A DNA stretch of 64,000 nt, from positions 18,163,501 through 18,227,500 of the forward strand of contig CM059621.1 of NCBI GenBank assembly GCA_030435675.1, in the 5' to 3' direction. Source of the DNA: Steinernema hermaphroditum. Taxonomy: Eukaryota; Nematoda; Chromadorea; Rhabditida; Steinernematidae. The position numbers were made by a program, and so were the translations under genes. Position 1 is the first letter of the stretch; each line of letters opens with the position of its first letter. Shown piece after piece: positions 22,002 to 34,900 of the stretch. The notes beneath the pieces are model-generated. The model was not told the DNA's origin. It saw only the letters and a program-made list of their open reading frames with translations, and did no database searches.

Positions 22002-25000
22002 GATCAAACGCGCCTATTCCCGTTGGATTTACTGTGGACTATCTTAGTTTCCTGCAAAACTTTCAATTCGAGACAGCTGGGGCCTTGCTCATACCAAAAG
22101 CTCTGCATCTGACCCTCCTGCTCCAAAGTACCATAGCATTTTTATGATTGGATCTTGTAGAACTGCACGAGCCTGATCGAACGCGCCTATTCCCGTTGGA
22201 TTTACTGTGGACTATCTTAGTTTCCTGCAAAACTTTCAATTCGAGACAGCTGGGGCCTTGCTCATACCAAAAGCTCTGCATCTGACCCTCCTGCTCCAAA
22301 GTACCATAGCATTTTTATGATTGGATCTTGTAGAACTGCACGAGCCTGATCGAACGCGCCTATTCCCGTTGGATTTACTGTGGACTATCTTAGTTTCCTG
22401 CAAAACTTTCAATTCGAGACAGCAGGGCCCCTTGCTCATACCAAAAGCTCTGCATCTGACCCTCCTGCTCCAAAGTACCATAGCATTTTTATGATTGGAT
22501 CTTGTAGAACTGCACGAGCCTGATCGAACGCGCCTATTCCCGTTGGATTTACTGTGGACTATCTTAGTTTCCTGCAAAACTTTCAATTCGAGACAGCAGG
22601 GCCCTTGCTCATACCAAAAGCTCTGCATCTGACCCTCCTGCTCCAAAGTACCATAGCATTTTTATGATTGGATCTTGTAGAACTGCACGAGCCTGATCGA
22701 ACGCGCCTATTCCCGTTGGATTTACTGTGGACTATCTTAGTTTCCTGCAAAACTTTCAATTCGAGACAGCAGGGCCCTTGCTCATACCAAAAGCTCTGCA
22801 TCTGACCCTCCTGCTCCAAAGTACCATAGCATTTTTATGATTGGATCTTGTAGAACTGCACGAGCCTGATCGAACGCGCCTATTCCCGTTGGATTTACTG
22901 TGGACTATCTTAGTTTCCTGCAAAACTTTCAATTCGAGACAGCAGGGCCCTTGCTCATACCAAAAGCTCTGCATCTGACCCTCCTGCTCCAAAGTACCAT
23001 AGCATTTTTATGATTGGATCTTGTAGAACTGCACGAGCCTGATCGAACGCGCCTATTCCCGTTGGATTTACTGTGGACTATCTTAGTTTCCTGCAAAACT
23101 TTCAATTCGAGACAGCAGGGCCCTTGCTCATACCAAAAGCTCTGCATCTGACCCTCCTGCTCCAAAGTACCATAGCATTTTTATGATTGGATCTTGTAGA
23201 ACTGCACGAGCCTGATCGAACGCGCCTATTCCCGTTGGATTTACTGTGGACTATCTTAGTTTCCTGCAAAACTTTCAATTCGAGACAGCAGGGCCCTTGC
23301 TCATACCAAAAGCTCTGCATCTGACCCTCCTGCTCCAAAGTACCATAGCATTTTTATGATTGGATCTTGTAGAACTGCACGAGCCTGATCGAACGCGCCT
23401 ATTCCCGTTGGATTTACTGTGGACTATCTTAGTTTCCTGCAAAACTTTCAATTCGAGACAGCTGGGGCCTTGCTCATACCAAAAGCTCTGCATCTGACCC
23501 TCCTGCTCCAAAGTACCATAGCATTTTTATGATTGGATCTTGTAGAACTGCACGAGCCTGATCGAACGCGCCTACTCCCGCTGGATTTACTGTGGACTAT
23601 CTTAGTTTCCTGCAAAACTTTCAATTCGAGACAGCAGGGCCCTTGCTCATACCAAAAGCTCTGCATCTGACCCTCCTGCTCCAAAGTACCATAGCATTTT
23701 TATGATTGGATCTTGTAGAACTGCACGAGCCTGATCGAACGCGCCTATTCCCGTTGGATTTACTGTGGACTATCTTAGTTTCCTGCAAAACTTTCAATTC
23801 GAGACAGCAGGGCCCTTGCTCATACCAAAAGCTCTGCATCTGACCCTCCTGCTCCAAAGTACCATAGCATTTTTATGATTGGATCTTGTAGAACTGCACG
23901 AGCCTGATCGAACGCGCCTATTCCCGTTGGATTTACTGTGGACTATCTTAGTTTCCTGCAAAACTTTCAATTCGAGACAGCAGGGCCCTTGCTCATACCA
24001 AAAGCTCTGCATCTGACCCTCCTGCTCCAAAGTACCATAGCATTTTTATGATTGGATCTTGTAGAACTGCACGAGCCTGATCGAACGCGCCTATTCCCGT
24101 TGGATTTACTGTGGACTATCTTAGTTTCCTGCAAAACTTTCAATTCGAGACAGCAGAGGCCCTTGCTCATACCAAAAGCTCTGCATCTGACCCTCCTGCT
24201 CCAAAGTACCATAGCATTTTTATGATTGGATCTTGTAGAACTGCACGAGCCTGATCGAACGCGCCTATTCCCGCTGGATTTACTGTGGACTATCTTAGTT
24301 TCCTGCAAAACTTTCAATTCGAGACAGCAGGGCCCTTGCTCATACCAAAAGCTCTGCATCTGACCCTCCTGCTCCAAAGTACCATAGCATTTTTATGATT
24401 GGATCTTGTAGAACTGCACGAGCCTGATCGAACGCGCCTATTCCCGTTGGATTTACTGTGGACTATCTTAGTTTCCTGCAAAACTTTCAATTCGAGACAG
24501 CAGGGCCCTTGCTCATACCAAAAGCTCTGCATCTGACCCTCCTGCTCCAAAGTACCATAGCATTTTTATGATTGGATCTTGTAGAACTGCACGAGCCTGA
24601 TCGAACGCGCCTATTCCCGTTGGATTTACTGTGGACTATCTTAGTTTCCTGCAAAACTTTCAATTCGAGACAGCAGGGCCCTTGCTCATACCAAAAGCTC
24701 TGCATCTGACCCTCCTGCTCCAAAGTACCATAGCATTTTTATGATTGGATCTTGTAGAACTGCACGAGCCTGATCGAACGCGCCTATTCCCGTTGGATTT
24801 ACTGTGGACTATCTTAGTTTCCTGCAAAACTTTCAATTCGAGACAGCAGGGCCCTTGCTCATACCAAAAGCTCTGCATCTGACCCTCCTGCTCCAAAGTA
24901 CCATAGCATTTTTATGATTGGATCTTGTAGAACTGCACGAGCCTGATCGAACGCGCCTATTCCCGTTGGATTTACTGTGGACTATCTTAGTTTCCTGCAA

Positions 25001-25636
25001 AACTTTCAATTCGAGACAGCAGGGCCCTTGCTCATACCAAAAGCTCTGCATCTGACCCTCCTGCTCCAAAGTACCATAGCATTTTTATGATTGGATCTTG
25101 TAGAACTGCACGAGCCTGATCGAACGCGCCTATTCCCGTTGGATTTACTGTGGACTATCTTAGTTTCCTGCAAAACTTTCAATTCGAGACAGCAGGGCCC
25201 TTGCTCATACCAAAAGCTCTGCATCTGACCCTCCTGCTCCAAAGTACCATAGCATTTTTATGATTGGATCTTGTAGAACTGCACGAGCCTGATCGAACGC
25301 GCCTATTCCCGTTGGATTTACTGTGGACTATCTTAGTTTCCTGCAAAACTTTCAATTCGAGACAGCAGGGCCCTTGCTCATACCAAAAGCTCTGCATCTG
25401 ACCCTCCTGCTCCAAAGTACCATAGCATTTTTATGATTGGATCTTGTAGAACTGCACGAGCCTGATCGAACGCGCCTATTCCCGCTGGATTTACTGTGGA
25501 CTATCTTAGTTTCCTGCAAAACTTTCAATTCGAGACAGCAGGGCCCTTGCTCATACCAAAAGCTCTGCATCTGACCCTCCTGCTCCAAAGTACCATAGCA
25601 TTTTTATGATTGGATCTTGTAGAACTGCACGAGCCT
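22002..25636 (+). repeat. Domain G: homogeneous TATTCCC core
   Basis: Twenty-one copies, nearly all GATCGAACG/TATTCCCGTTGG/CAGGGCCCTTG. Exceptions are CTGGGGCC units near 22075, 22250 and 23460, one +1 C at 22423 and one TACTCCCGCTGG unit at 23560. Six consecutive copies from 24426 to 25463 appear identical, the longest perfect run I noticed. The domain ends at a pair of hybrid monomers. Confidence 0.85.
23733..24771 (+). repeat. Six-monomer haplotype block, copy 2
   Basis: Second copy of the block at 14558-15596, with the CAGAGGCCC unit starting at 24079 and the CCCGCTGG unit at 24253. Upstream of this copy the next monomer carries TACTCCCGCTGG (23560), whereas upstream of copy 1 it carries TATTCCCGTTGG. 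That marks the left breakpoint of shared identity. On the right, four further majority units extend copy 2, while copy 1 meets a CTGGGGCC unit. Confidence 0.75.
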
Positions 25637-25992
25637 GATCGAACGCGCCTATTCCCGTTGGATTTACTGTGGACTATCTTAGTTTCCTGCAAAACTTTCA
25701 ATTCGAGACAGCAGGGCCCCTGCCTTGTTCATACCAAAAGCTCTGCATCTGACCCTCCTGCTCCAAAGTACCATAGCATTTTTATGATTGGATCTTGTAG
25801 AACTGCACGAGCCTGATCGAACGCGCCTACTATTCCCGTTGGATTTACTGTGGACTATCTTAGTTTCCTGCAAAACTTTCAATTCGAGACAGCAGGGCCC
25901 CTTTGCTCATACCAAAAGCTCTGCATCTGACCCTCCTGCTCCAAAGTACCATAGCATTTTTATGATTGGATCTTGTAGAACTGCACGAGCCT
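25637..25992 (+). repeat. Junction: two successive hybrid 178-bp monomers
   Basis: Both units are 178 bp, each 5 bp too long. The first has GGGCCCCTGCCTTGTTCAT (25714-25732), as if GGGCCCCTG and CCTTGTTCAT alleles were joined in tandem. The second has GCGCCTACTATTCCCG (25825-25840), containing both the TAC of TACTCCC and the TAT of TATTCCC, plus GGGCCCCTTTGCTCAT. They sit exactly where the array changes from TATTCCC (domain G) to TACTCCC (domain H). Either this is a real recombination junction between two array domains or an assembly join that merged alleles. Confidence 0.75.
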
Positions 25993-28900
25993 GATCGAAC
26001 GCGCCTACTCCCGTTGGATTTACTGTGGACTATCTTAGTTTCCTGCAAAACTTTCAATTCGAGACAGCTGGGCCCTTGCTCATACCAAAAGCTCTGCATC
26101 TGACCCTCCTGCTCCAAAGTACCATAGCATTTTTATGATTGGATCTTGTAGAACTGCACGAGCCTGATCGAACGCGCCTACTCCCGTTGGATTTACTGTG
26201 GACTATCTTAGTTTCCTGCAAAACTTTCAATTCGAGACAGCTGGGGCCTTGCTCATACCAAAAGCTCTGCATCTGACCCTCCTGCTCCAAAGTACCATAG
26301 CATTTTTATGATTGGATCTTGTAGAACTGCACGAGCCTGATCGAACGCGCCTACTCCCGTTGGATTTACTGTGGACTATCTTAGTTTCCTGCAAAACTTT
26401 CAATTCGAGACAGCAGGGCCCTTGCTCATACCAAAAGCTCTGCATCTGACCCTCCTGCTCCAAAGTACCATAGCATTTTTATGATTGGATCTTGTAGAAC
26501 TGCACGAGCCTGATCGAACGCGCCTACTCCCGTTGGATTTACTGTGGACTATCTTAGTTTCCTGCAAAACTTTCAATTCGAGACAGCAGGGCCCTTGCTC
26601 ATACCAAAAGCTCTGCATCTGACCCTCCTGCTCCAAAGTACCATAGCATTTTTATGATTGGATCTTGTAGAACTGCACGAGCCTGATCAAACGCGCCTAT
26701 TCCCGTTGGATTTACTGTGGACTATCTTAGTTTCCTGCAAAACTTTCAATTCGAGACAGCTGGGGCCTTGCTCATACCAAAAGCTCTGCATCTGACCCTC
26801 CTGCTCCAAAGTACCATAGCATTTTTATGATTGGATCTTGTAGAACTGCACGAGCCTGATCAAACGCGCCTATTCCCGTTGGATTTACTGTGGACTATCT
26901 TAGTTTCCTGCAAAACTTTCAATTCGAGACAGCAGGGCCCTTGCTCATACCAAAAGCTCTGCATCTGACCCTCCTGCTCCAAAGTACCATAGCATTTTTA
27001 TGATTGGATCTTGTAGAACTGCACGAGCCTGATCGAACGCGCCTATTCCCGTTGGATTTACTGTGGACTATCTTAGTTTCCTGCAAAACTTTCAATTCGA
27101 GACAGCAGGGCCCTTGCTCATACCAAAAGCTCTGCATCTGACCCTCCTGCTCCAAAGTACCATAGCATTTTTATGATTGGATCTTGTAGAACTGCACGAG
27201 CCTGATCGAACGCGCCTATTCCCGCTGGATTTACTGTGGACTATCTTAGTTTCCTGCAAAACTTTCAATTCGAGACAGCAGGGCCCTTGCTCATACCAAA
27301 AGCTCTGCATCTGACCCTCCTGCTCCAAAGTACCATAGCATTTTTATGATTGGATCTTGTAGAACTGCACGAGCCTGATCGAACGCGCCTATTCCCGTTG
27401 GATTTACTGTGGACTATCTTAGTTTCCTGCAAAACTTTCAATTCGAGACAGCAGGGGCCTTGCTCATACCAAAAGCTCTGCATCTGACCCTCCTGCTCCA
27501 AAGTACCATAGCATTTTTATGATTGGATCTTGTAGAACTGCACGAGCCTGATCAAACGCGCCTATTCCCGTTGGATTTACTGTGGACTATCTTAGTTTCC
27601 TGCAAAACTTTCAATTCGAGACAGCAGGGCCCCTTGCTCATACCAAAAGCTCTGCATCTGACCCTCCTGCTCCAAAGTACCATAGCATTTTTATGATTGG
27701 ATCTTGTAGAACTGCACGAGCCTGATCAAACGCGCCTATTCCCGTTGGATTTACTGTGGACTATCTTAGTTTCCTGCAAAACTTTCAATTCGAGACAGCT
27801 GGGCCCTTGCTCATACCAAAAGCTCTGCATCTGACCCTCCTGCTCCAAAGTACCATAGCATTTTTATGATTGGATCTTGTAGAACTGCACGAGCCTGATC
27901 GAACGCGCCTACTCCCGCTGGATTTACTGTGGACTATCTTAGTTTCCTGCAAAACTTTCAATTCGAGACAGCAGGGCCCTTGCTCATACCAAAAGCTCTG
28001 CATCTGACCCTCCTGCTCCAAAGTACCATAGCATTTTTATGATTGGATCTTGTAGAACTGCACGAGCCTGATCGAACGCGCCTACTCCCGCTGGATTTAC
28101 TGTGGACTATCTTAGTTTCCTGCAAAACTTTCAATTCGAGACAGCAGGGCCCTTGCTCATACCAAAAGCTCTGCATCTGACCCTCCTGCTCCAAAGTACC
28201 ATAGCATTTTTATGATTGGATCTTGTAGAACTGCACGAGCCTGATCGAACGCGCCTATTCCCGTTGGATTTACTGTGGACTATCTTAGTTTCCTGCAAAA
28301 CTTTCAATTCGAGACAGCAGGGCCCTTGCTCATACCAAAAGCTCTGCATCTGACCCTCCTGCTCCAAAGTACCATAGCATTTTTATGATTGGATCTTGTA
28401 GAACTGCACGAGCCTGATCAAACGCGCCTATTCCCGTTGGATTTACTGTGGACTATCTTAGTTTCCTGCAAAACTTTCAATTCGAGACAGCTGTGGCCTT
28501 GTTCATACCAAAAGCTCTGCATCTGACCCTCCTGCTCCAAAGTACCATAGCATTTTTATGATTGGATCTTGTAGAACTGCACGAGCCTGATCGAACGCGC
28601 CTATTCCCGCTGGATTTACTGTGGACTATCTTAGTTTCCTGCAAAACTTTCAATTCGAGACAGCAGGGCCCTTGCTCATACCAAAAGCTCTGCATCTGAC
28701 CCTCCTGCTCCAAAGTACCATAGCATTTTTATGATTGGATCTTGTAGAACTGCACGAGCCTGATCGAACGCGCCTACTCCCGTTGGATTTACTGTGGACT
28801 ATCTTAGTTTCCTGCAAAACTTTCAATTCGAGACAGCAGGGCCCTTGCTCATACCAAAAGCTCTGCATCTGACCCTCCTGCTCCAAAGTACCATAGCATT

Positions 28901-31900
28901 TTTATGATTGGATCTTGTAGAACTGCACGAGCCTGATCGAACGCGCCTATTCCCGTTGGATTTACTGTGGACTATCTTAGTTTCCTGCAAAACTTTCAAT
29001 TCGAGACAGCAGGGCCCTTGCTCATACCAAAAGCTCTGCATCTGACCCTCCTGCTCCAAAGTACCATAGCATTTTTATGATTGGATCTTGTAGAACTGCA
29101 CGAGCCTGATCGAACGCGCCTATTCCCGTTGGATTTACTGTGGACTATCTTAGTTTCCTGCAAAACTTTCAATTCGAGACAGTTGTGGCCTTGCTCATAC
29201 CAAAAGCTCTGCATCTGACCCTCCTGCTCCAAAGTACCATAGCATTTTTATGATTGGATCTTGTAGAACTGCACGAGCCTGATCGAACGCGCCTATTCCC
29301 GTTGGATTTACTGTGGACTATCTTAGTTTCCTGCAAAACTTTCAATTCGAGACAGCAGGGCCCTTGCTCATACCAAAAGCTCTGCATCTGACCCTCCTGC
29401 TCCAAAGTACCATAGCATTTTTATGATTGGATCTTGTAGAACTGCACGAGCCTGATCGAACGCGCCTATTCCCGCTGGATTTACTGTGGACTATCTTAGT
29501 TTCCTGCAAAACTTTCAATTCGAGACAGCAGGGCCCTTGCTCATACCAAAAGCTCTGCATCTGACCCTCCTGCTCCAAAGTACCATAGCATTTTTATGAT
29601 TGGATCTTGTAGAACTGCACGAGCCTGATCGAACGCGCCTACTCCCGTTGGATTTACTGTGGACTATCTTAGTTTCCTGCAAAACTTTCAATTCGAGACA
29701 GCAGGGGCCTTGCTCATACCAAAAGCTCTGCATCTGACCCTCCTGCTCCAAAGTACCATAGCATTTTTATGATTGGATCTTGTAGAACTGCACGAGCCTG
29801 ATCGAACGCGCCTACTCCCGCTGGATTTACTGTGGACTATCTTAGTTTCCTGCAAAACTTTCAATTCGAGACAGCAGGGCCCTTGCTCATACCAAAAGCT
29901 CTGCATCTGACCCTCCTGCTCCAAAGTACCATAGCATTTTTATGATTGGATCTTGTAGAACTGCACGAGCCTGATCGAACGCGCCTACTCCCGCTGGATT
30001 TACTGTGGACTATCTTAGTTTCCTGCAAAACTTTCAATTCGAGACAGCAGGGCCCTTGCTCATACCAAAAGCTCTGCATCTGACCCTCCTGCTCCAAAGT
30101 ACCATAGCATTTTTATGATTGGATCTTGTAGAACTGCACGAGCCTGATCGAACGCGCCTACTCCCGCTGGATTTACTGTGGACTATCTTAGTTTCCTGCA
30201 AAACTTTCAATTCGAGACAGCAGGGCCCTTGCTCATACCAAAAGCTCTGCATCTGACCCTCCTGCTCCAAAGTACCATAGCATTTTTATGATTGGATCTT
30301 GTAGAACTGCACGAGCCTGATCGAACGCGCCTACTCCCGTTGGATTTACTGTGGACTATCTTAGTTTCCTGCAAAACTTTCAATTCGAGACAGCAGGGCC
30401 CTTGCTCATACCAAAAGCTCTGCATCTGACCCTCCTGCTCCAAAGTACCATAGCATTTTTATGATTGGATCTTGTAGAACTGCACGAGCCTGATCGAACG
30501 CGCCTACTCCCGTTGGATTTACTGTGGACTATCTTAGTTTCCTGCAAAACTTTCAATTCGAGACAGCAGGGGCCTTGCTCATACCAAAAGCTCTGCATCT
30601 GACCCTCCTGCTCCAAAGTACCATAGCATTTTTATGATTGGATCTTGTAGAACTGCACGAGCCTGATCGAACGCGCCTACTCCCGCTGGATTTACTGTGG
30701 ACTATCTTAGTTTCCTGCAAAACTTTCAATTCGAGACAGCAGGGCCCTTGCTCATACCAAAAGCTCTGCATCTGACCCTCCTGCTCCAAAGTACCATAGC
30801 ATTTTTATGATTGGATCTTGTAGAACTGCACGAGCCTGATCGAACGCGCCTACTCCCGCTGGATTTACTGTGGACTATCTTAGTTTCCTGCAAAACTTTC
30901 AATTCGAGACAGCAGGGGCCTTGCTCATACCAAAAGCTCTGCATCTGACCCTCCTGCTCCAAAGTACCATAGCATTTTTATGATTGGATCTTGTAGAACT
31001 GCACGAGCCTGATCGAACGCGCCTACTCCCGTTGGATTTACTGTGGACTATCTTAGTTTCCTGCAAAACTTTCAATTCGAGACAGCAGGGCCCTTGCTCA
31101 TACCAAAAGCTCTGCATCTGACCCTCCTGCTCCAAAGTACCATAGCATTTTTATGATTGGATCTTGTAGAACTGCACGAGCCTGATCGAACGCGCCTACT
31201 CCCGTTGGATTTACTGTGGACTATCTTAGTTTCCTGCAAAACTTTCAATTCGAGACAGCAGGGCCCTTGCTCATACCAAAAGCTCTGCATCTGACCCTCC
31301 TGCTCCAAAGTACCATAGCATTTTTATGATTGGATCTTGTAGAACTGCACGAGCCTGATCGAACGCGCCTACTCCCGTTGGATTTACTGTGGACTATCTT
31401 AGTTTCCTGCAAAACTTTCAATTCGAGACAGCAGGGCCCTTGCTCATACCAAAAGCTCTGCATCTGACCCTCCTGCTCCAAAGTACCATAGCATTTTTAT
31501 GATTGGATCTTGTAGAACTGCACGAGCCTGATCGAACGCGCCTACTCCCGTTGGATTTACTGTGGACTATCTTAGTTTCCTGCAAAACTTTCAATTCGAG
31601 ACAGCAGGGCCCTTGCTCATACCAAAAGCTCTGCATCTGACCCTCCTGCTCCAAAGTACCATAGCATTTTTATGATTGGATCTTGTAGAACTGCACGAGC
31701 CTGATCGAACGCGCCTACTCCCGTTGGGATTACTGTGGACTATCTTAGTTTCCTGCAAAACTTTCAATTCGAGACAGCAGGGCCCTTGCTCATACCAAAA
31801 GCTCTGCATCTGACCCTCCTGCTCCAAAGTACCATAGCATTTTTATGATTGGATCTTGTAGAACTGCACGAGCCTGATCGAACGCGCCTACTCCCGTTGG

Positions 31901-34900
31901 GATTACTGTGGACTATCTTAGTTTCCTGCAAAACTTTCAATTCGAGACAGCAGGGCCCTTGCTCATACCAAAAGCTCTGCATCTGACCCTCCTGCTCCAA
32001 AGTACCATAGCATTTTTATGATTGGATCTTGTAGAACTGCACGAGCCTGATCGAACGCGCCTACTCCCGCTGGATTTACTGTGGACTATCTTAGTTTCCT
32101 GCAAAACTTTCAATTCGAGACAGCAGGGCCCTTGCTCATACCAAAAGCTCTGCATCTGACCCTCCTGCTCCAAAGTACCATAGCATTTTTATGATTGGAT
32201 CTTGTAGAACTGCACGAGCCTGATCGAACGCGCCTACTCCCGTTGGGATTTACTGTGGACTATCTTAGTTTCCTGCAAAACTTTCACCTGAGACAGCAGG
32301 GCCCTTGCTCATACCAAAAGCTCTGCATCTGACCCTCCTGCTCCAAAGTACCATAGCATTTTTATGATTGGATCTTGTAGAACTGCACGAGCCTGATCGA
32401 ACGCGCCTACTCCCGCTGGATTTACTGTGGACTATCTTAGTTTCCTGCAAAACTTTCAATTCGAGACAGCAGGGCCCTTGCTCATACCAAAAGCTCTGCA
32501 TCTGACCCTCCTGCTCCAAAGTACCATAGCATTTTTATGATTGGATCTTGTAGAACTGCACGAGCCTGATCGAACGCGCCTACTCCCGTTGGATTTACTG
32601 TGGACTATCTTAGTTTCCTGCAAAACTTTCAATTCGAGACAGCAGGGCCCTTGCTCATACCAAAAGCTCTGCATCTGACCCTCCTGCTCCAAAGTACCAT
32701 AGCATTTTTATGATTGGATCTTGTAGAACTGCACGAGCCTGATCGAACGCGCCTACTCCCGTTGGATTTACTGTGGACTATCTTAGTTTCCTGCAAAACT
32801 TTCAATTCGAGACAGCAGGGCCCTTGCTCATACCAAAAGCTCTGCATCTGACCCTCCTGCTCCAAAGTACCATAGCATTTTTATGATTGGATCTTGTAGA
32901 ACTGCACGAGCCTGATCGAACGCGCCTACTCCCGCTGGATTTACTGTGGACTATCTTAGTTTCCTGCAAAACTTTCAATTCGAGACAGCAGGGCCCTTGC
33001 TCATACCAAAAGCTCTGCATCTGACCCTCCTGCTCCAAAGTACCATAGCATTTTTATGATTGGATCTTGTAGAACTGCACGAGCCTGATCGAACGCGCCT
33101 ACTCCCGTTGGATTTACTGTGGACTATCTTAGTTTCCTGCAAAACTTTCAATTCGAGACAGCAGGGCCCCTGCTCATACCAAAAGCTCTGCATCTGACCC
33201 TCCTGCTCCAAAGTACCATAGCATTTTTATGATTGGATCTTGTAGAACTGCACGAGCCTGATCGAACGCGCCTACTCCCGCTGGATTTACTGTGGACTAT
33301 CTTAGTTTCCTGCAAAACTTTCAATTCGAGACAGCAGGGCCCCTGCTCATACCAAAAGCTCTGCATCTGACCCTCCTGCTCCAAAGTACCATAGCATTTT
33401 TATGATTGGATCTTGTAGAACTGCACGAGCCTGATCGAACGCGCCTACTCCCGCTGGATTTACTGTGGACTATCTTAGTTTCCTGCAAAACTTTCAATTC
33501 GAGACAGCAGGGCCCCCGCTCATACCAAAAGCTCTGCATCTGACCCTCCTGCTCCAAAGTACCATAGCATTTTTATGATTGGATCTTGTAGAACTGCACG
33601 AGCCTGATCGAACGCGCCTACTCCCGTTGGATTTACTGTGGACTATCTTAGTTTCCTGCAAAACTTTCAATTCGAGACAGCAGGGCCCTTGCTCATACCA
33701 AAAGCTCTGCATCTGACCCTCCTGCTCCAAAGTACCATAGCATTTTTATGATTGGATCTTGTAGAACTGCACGAGCCTGATCGAACGCGCCTACTCCCGC
33801 TGGATTTACTGTGGACTATCTTAGTTTCCTGCAAAACTTTCAATTCGAGACAGCAGGGCCCCTGCTCATACCAAAAGCTCTGCATCTGACCCTCCTGCTC
33901 CAAAGTACCATAGCATTTTTATGATTGGATCTTGTAGAACTGCACGAGCCTGATCGAACGCGCCTACTCCCGTTGGGATTACTGTGGACTATCTTAGTTT
34001 CCTGCAAAACTTTCAATTCGAGACAGCAGGGCCCTTGCTCATACCAAAAGCTCTGCATCTGACCCTCCTGCTCCAAAGTACCATAGCATTTTTATGATTG
34101 GATCTTGTAGAACTGCACGAGCCTGATCGAACGCGCCTACTCCCGCTTGGATTTACTGTGGACTATCTTAGTTTCCTGCAAAACTTTCAATTCGAGACAG
34201 CAGGGCCCTTGCTCATACCAAAAGCTCTGCATCTGACCCTCCTGCTCCAAAGTACCATAGCATTTTTATGATTGGATCTTGTAGAACTGCACGAGCCTGA
34301 TCGAACGCGCCTACTCCCGTTGGATTTACTGTGGACTATCTTAGTTTCCTGCAAAACTTTCAATTCGAGACAGCAGGGCCCTTGCTCATACCAAAAGCTC
34401 TGCATCTGACCCTCCTGCTCCAAAGTACCATAGCATTTTTATGATTGGATCTTGTAGAACTGCACGAGCCTGATCGAACGCGCCTACTCCCGCTGGATTT
34501 ACTGTGGACTATCTTAGTTTCCTGCAAAACTTTCAATTCGAGACAGCAGGGCCCAAGCTCATACCAAAAGCTCTGCATCTGACCCTCCTGCTCCAAAGTA
34601 CCATAGCATTTTTATGATTGGATCTTGTAGAACTGCACGAGCCTGATCGAACGCGCCTACTCCCGTTGGATTTACTGTGGACTATCTTAGTTTCCTGCAA
34701 AACTTTCAATTCGAGACAGCAGGGCCCTTGCTCATACCAAAAGCTCTGCATCTGACCCTCCTGCTCCAAAGTACCATAGCATTTTTATGATTGGATCTTG
34801 TAGAACTGCACGAGCCTGATCGAACGCGCCTACTCCCGCTGGATTTACTGTGGACTATCTTAGTTTCCTGCAAAACTTTCAATTCGAGACAGCAGGGCCC

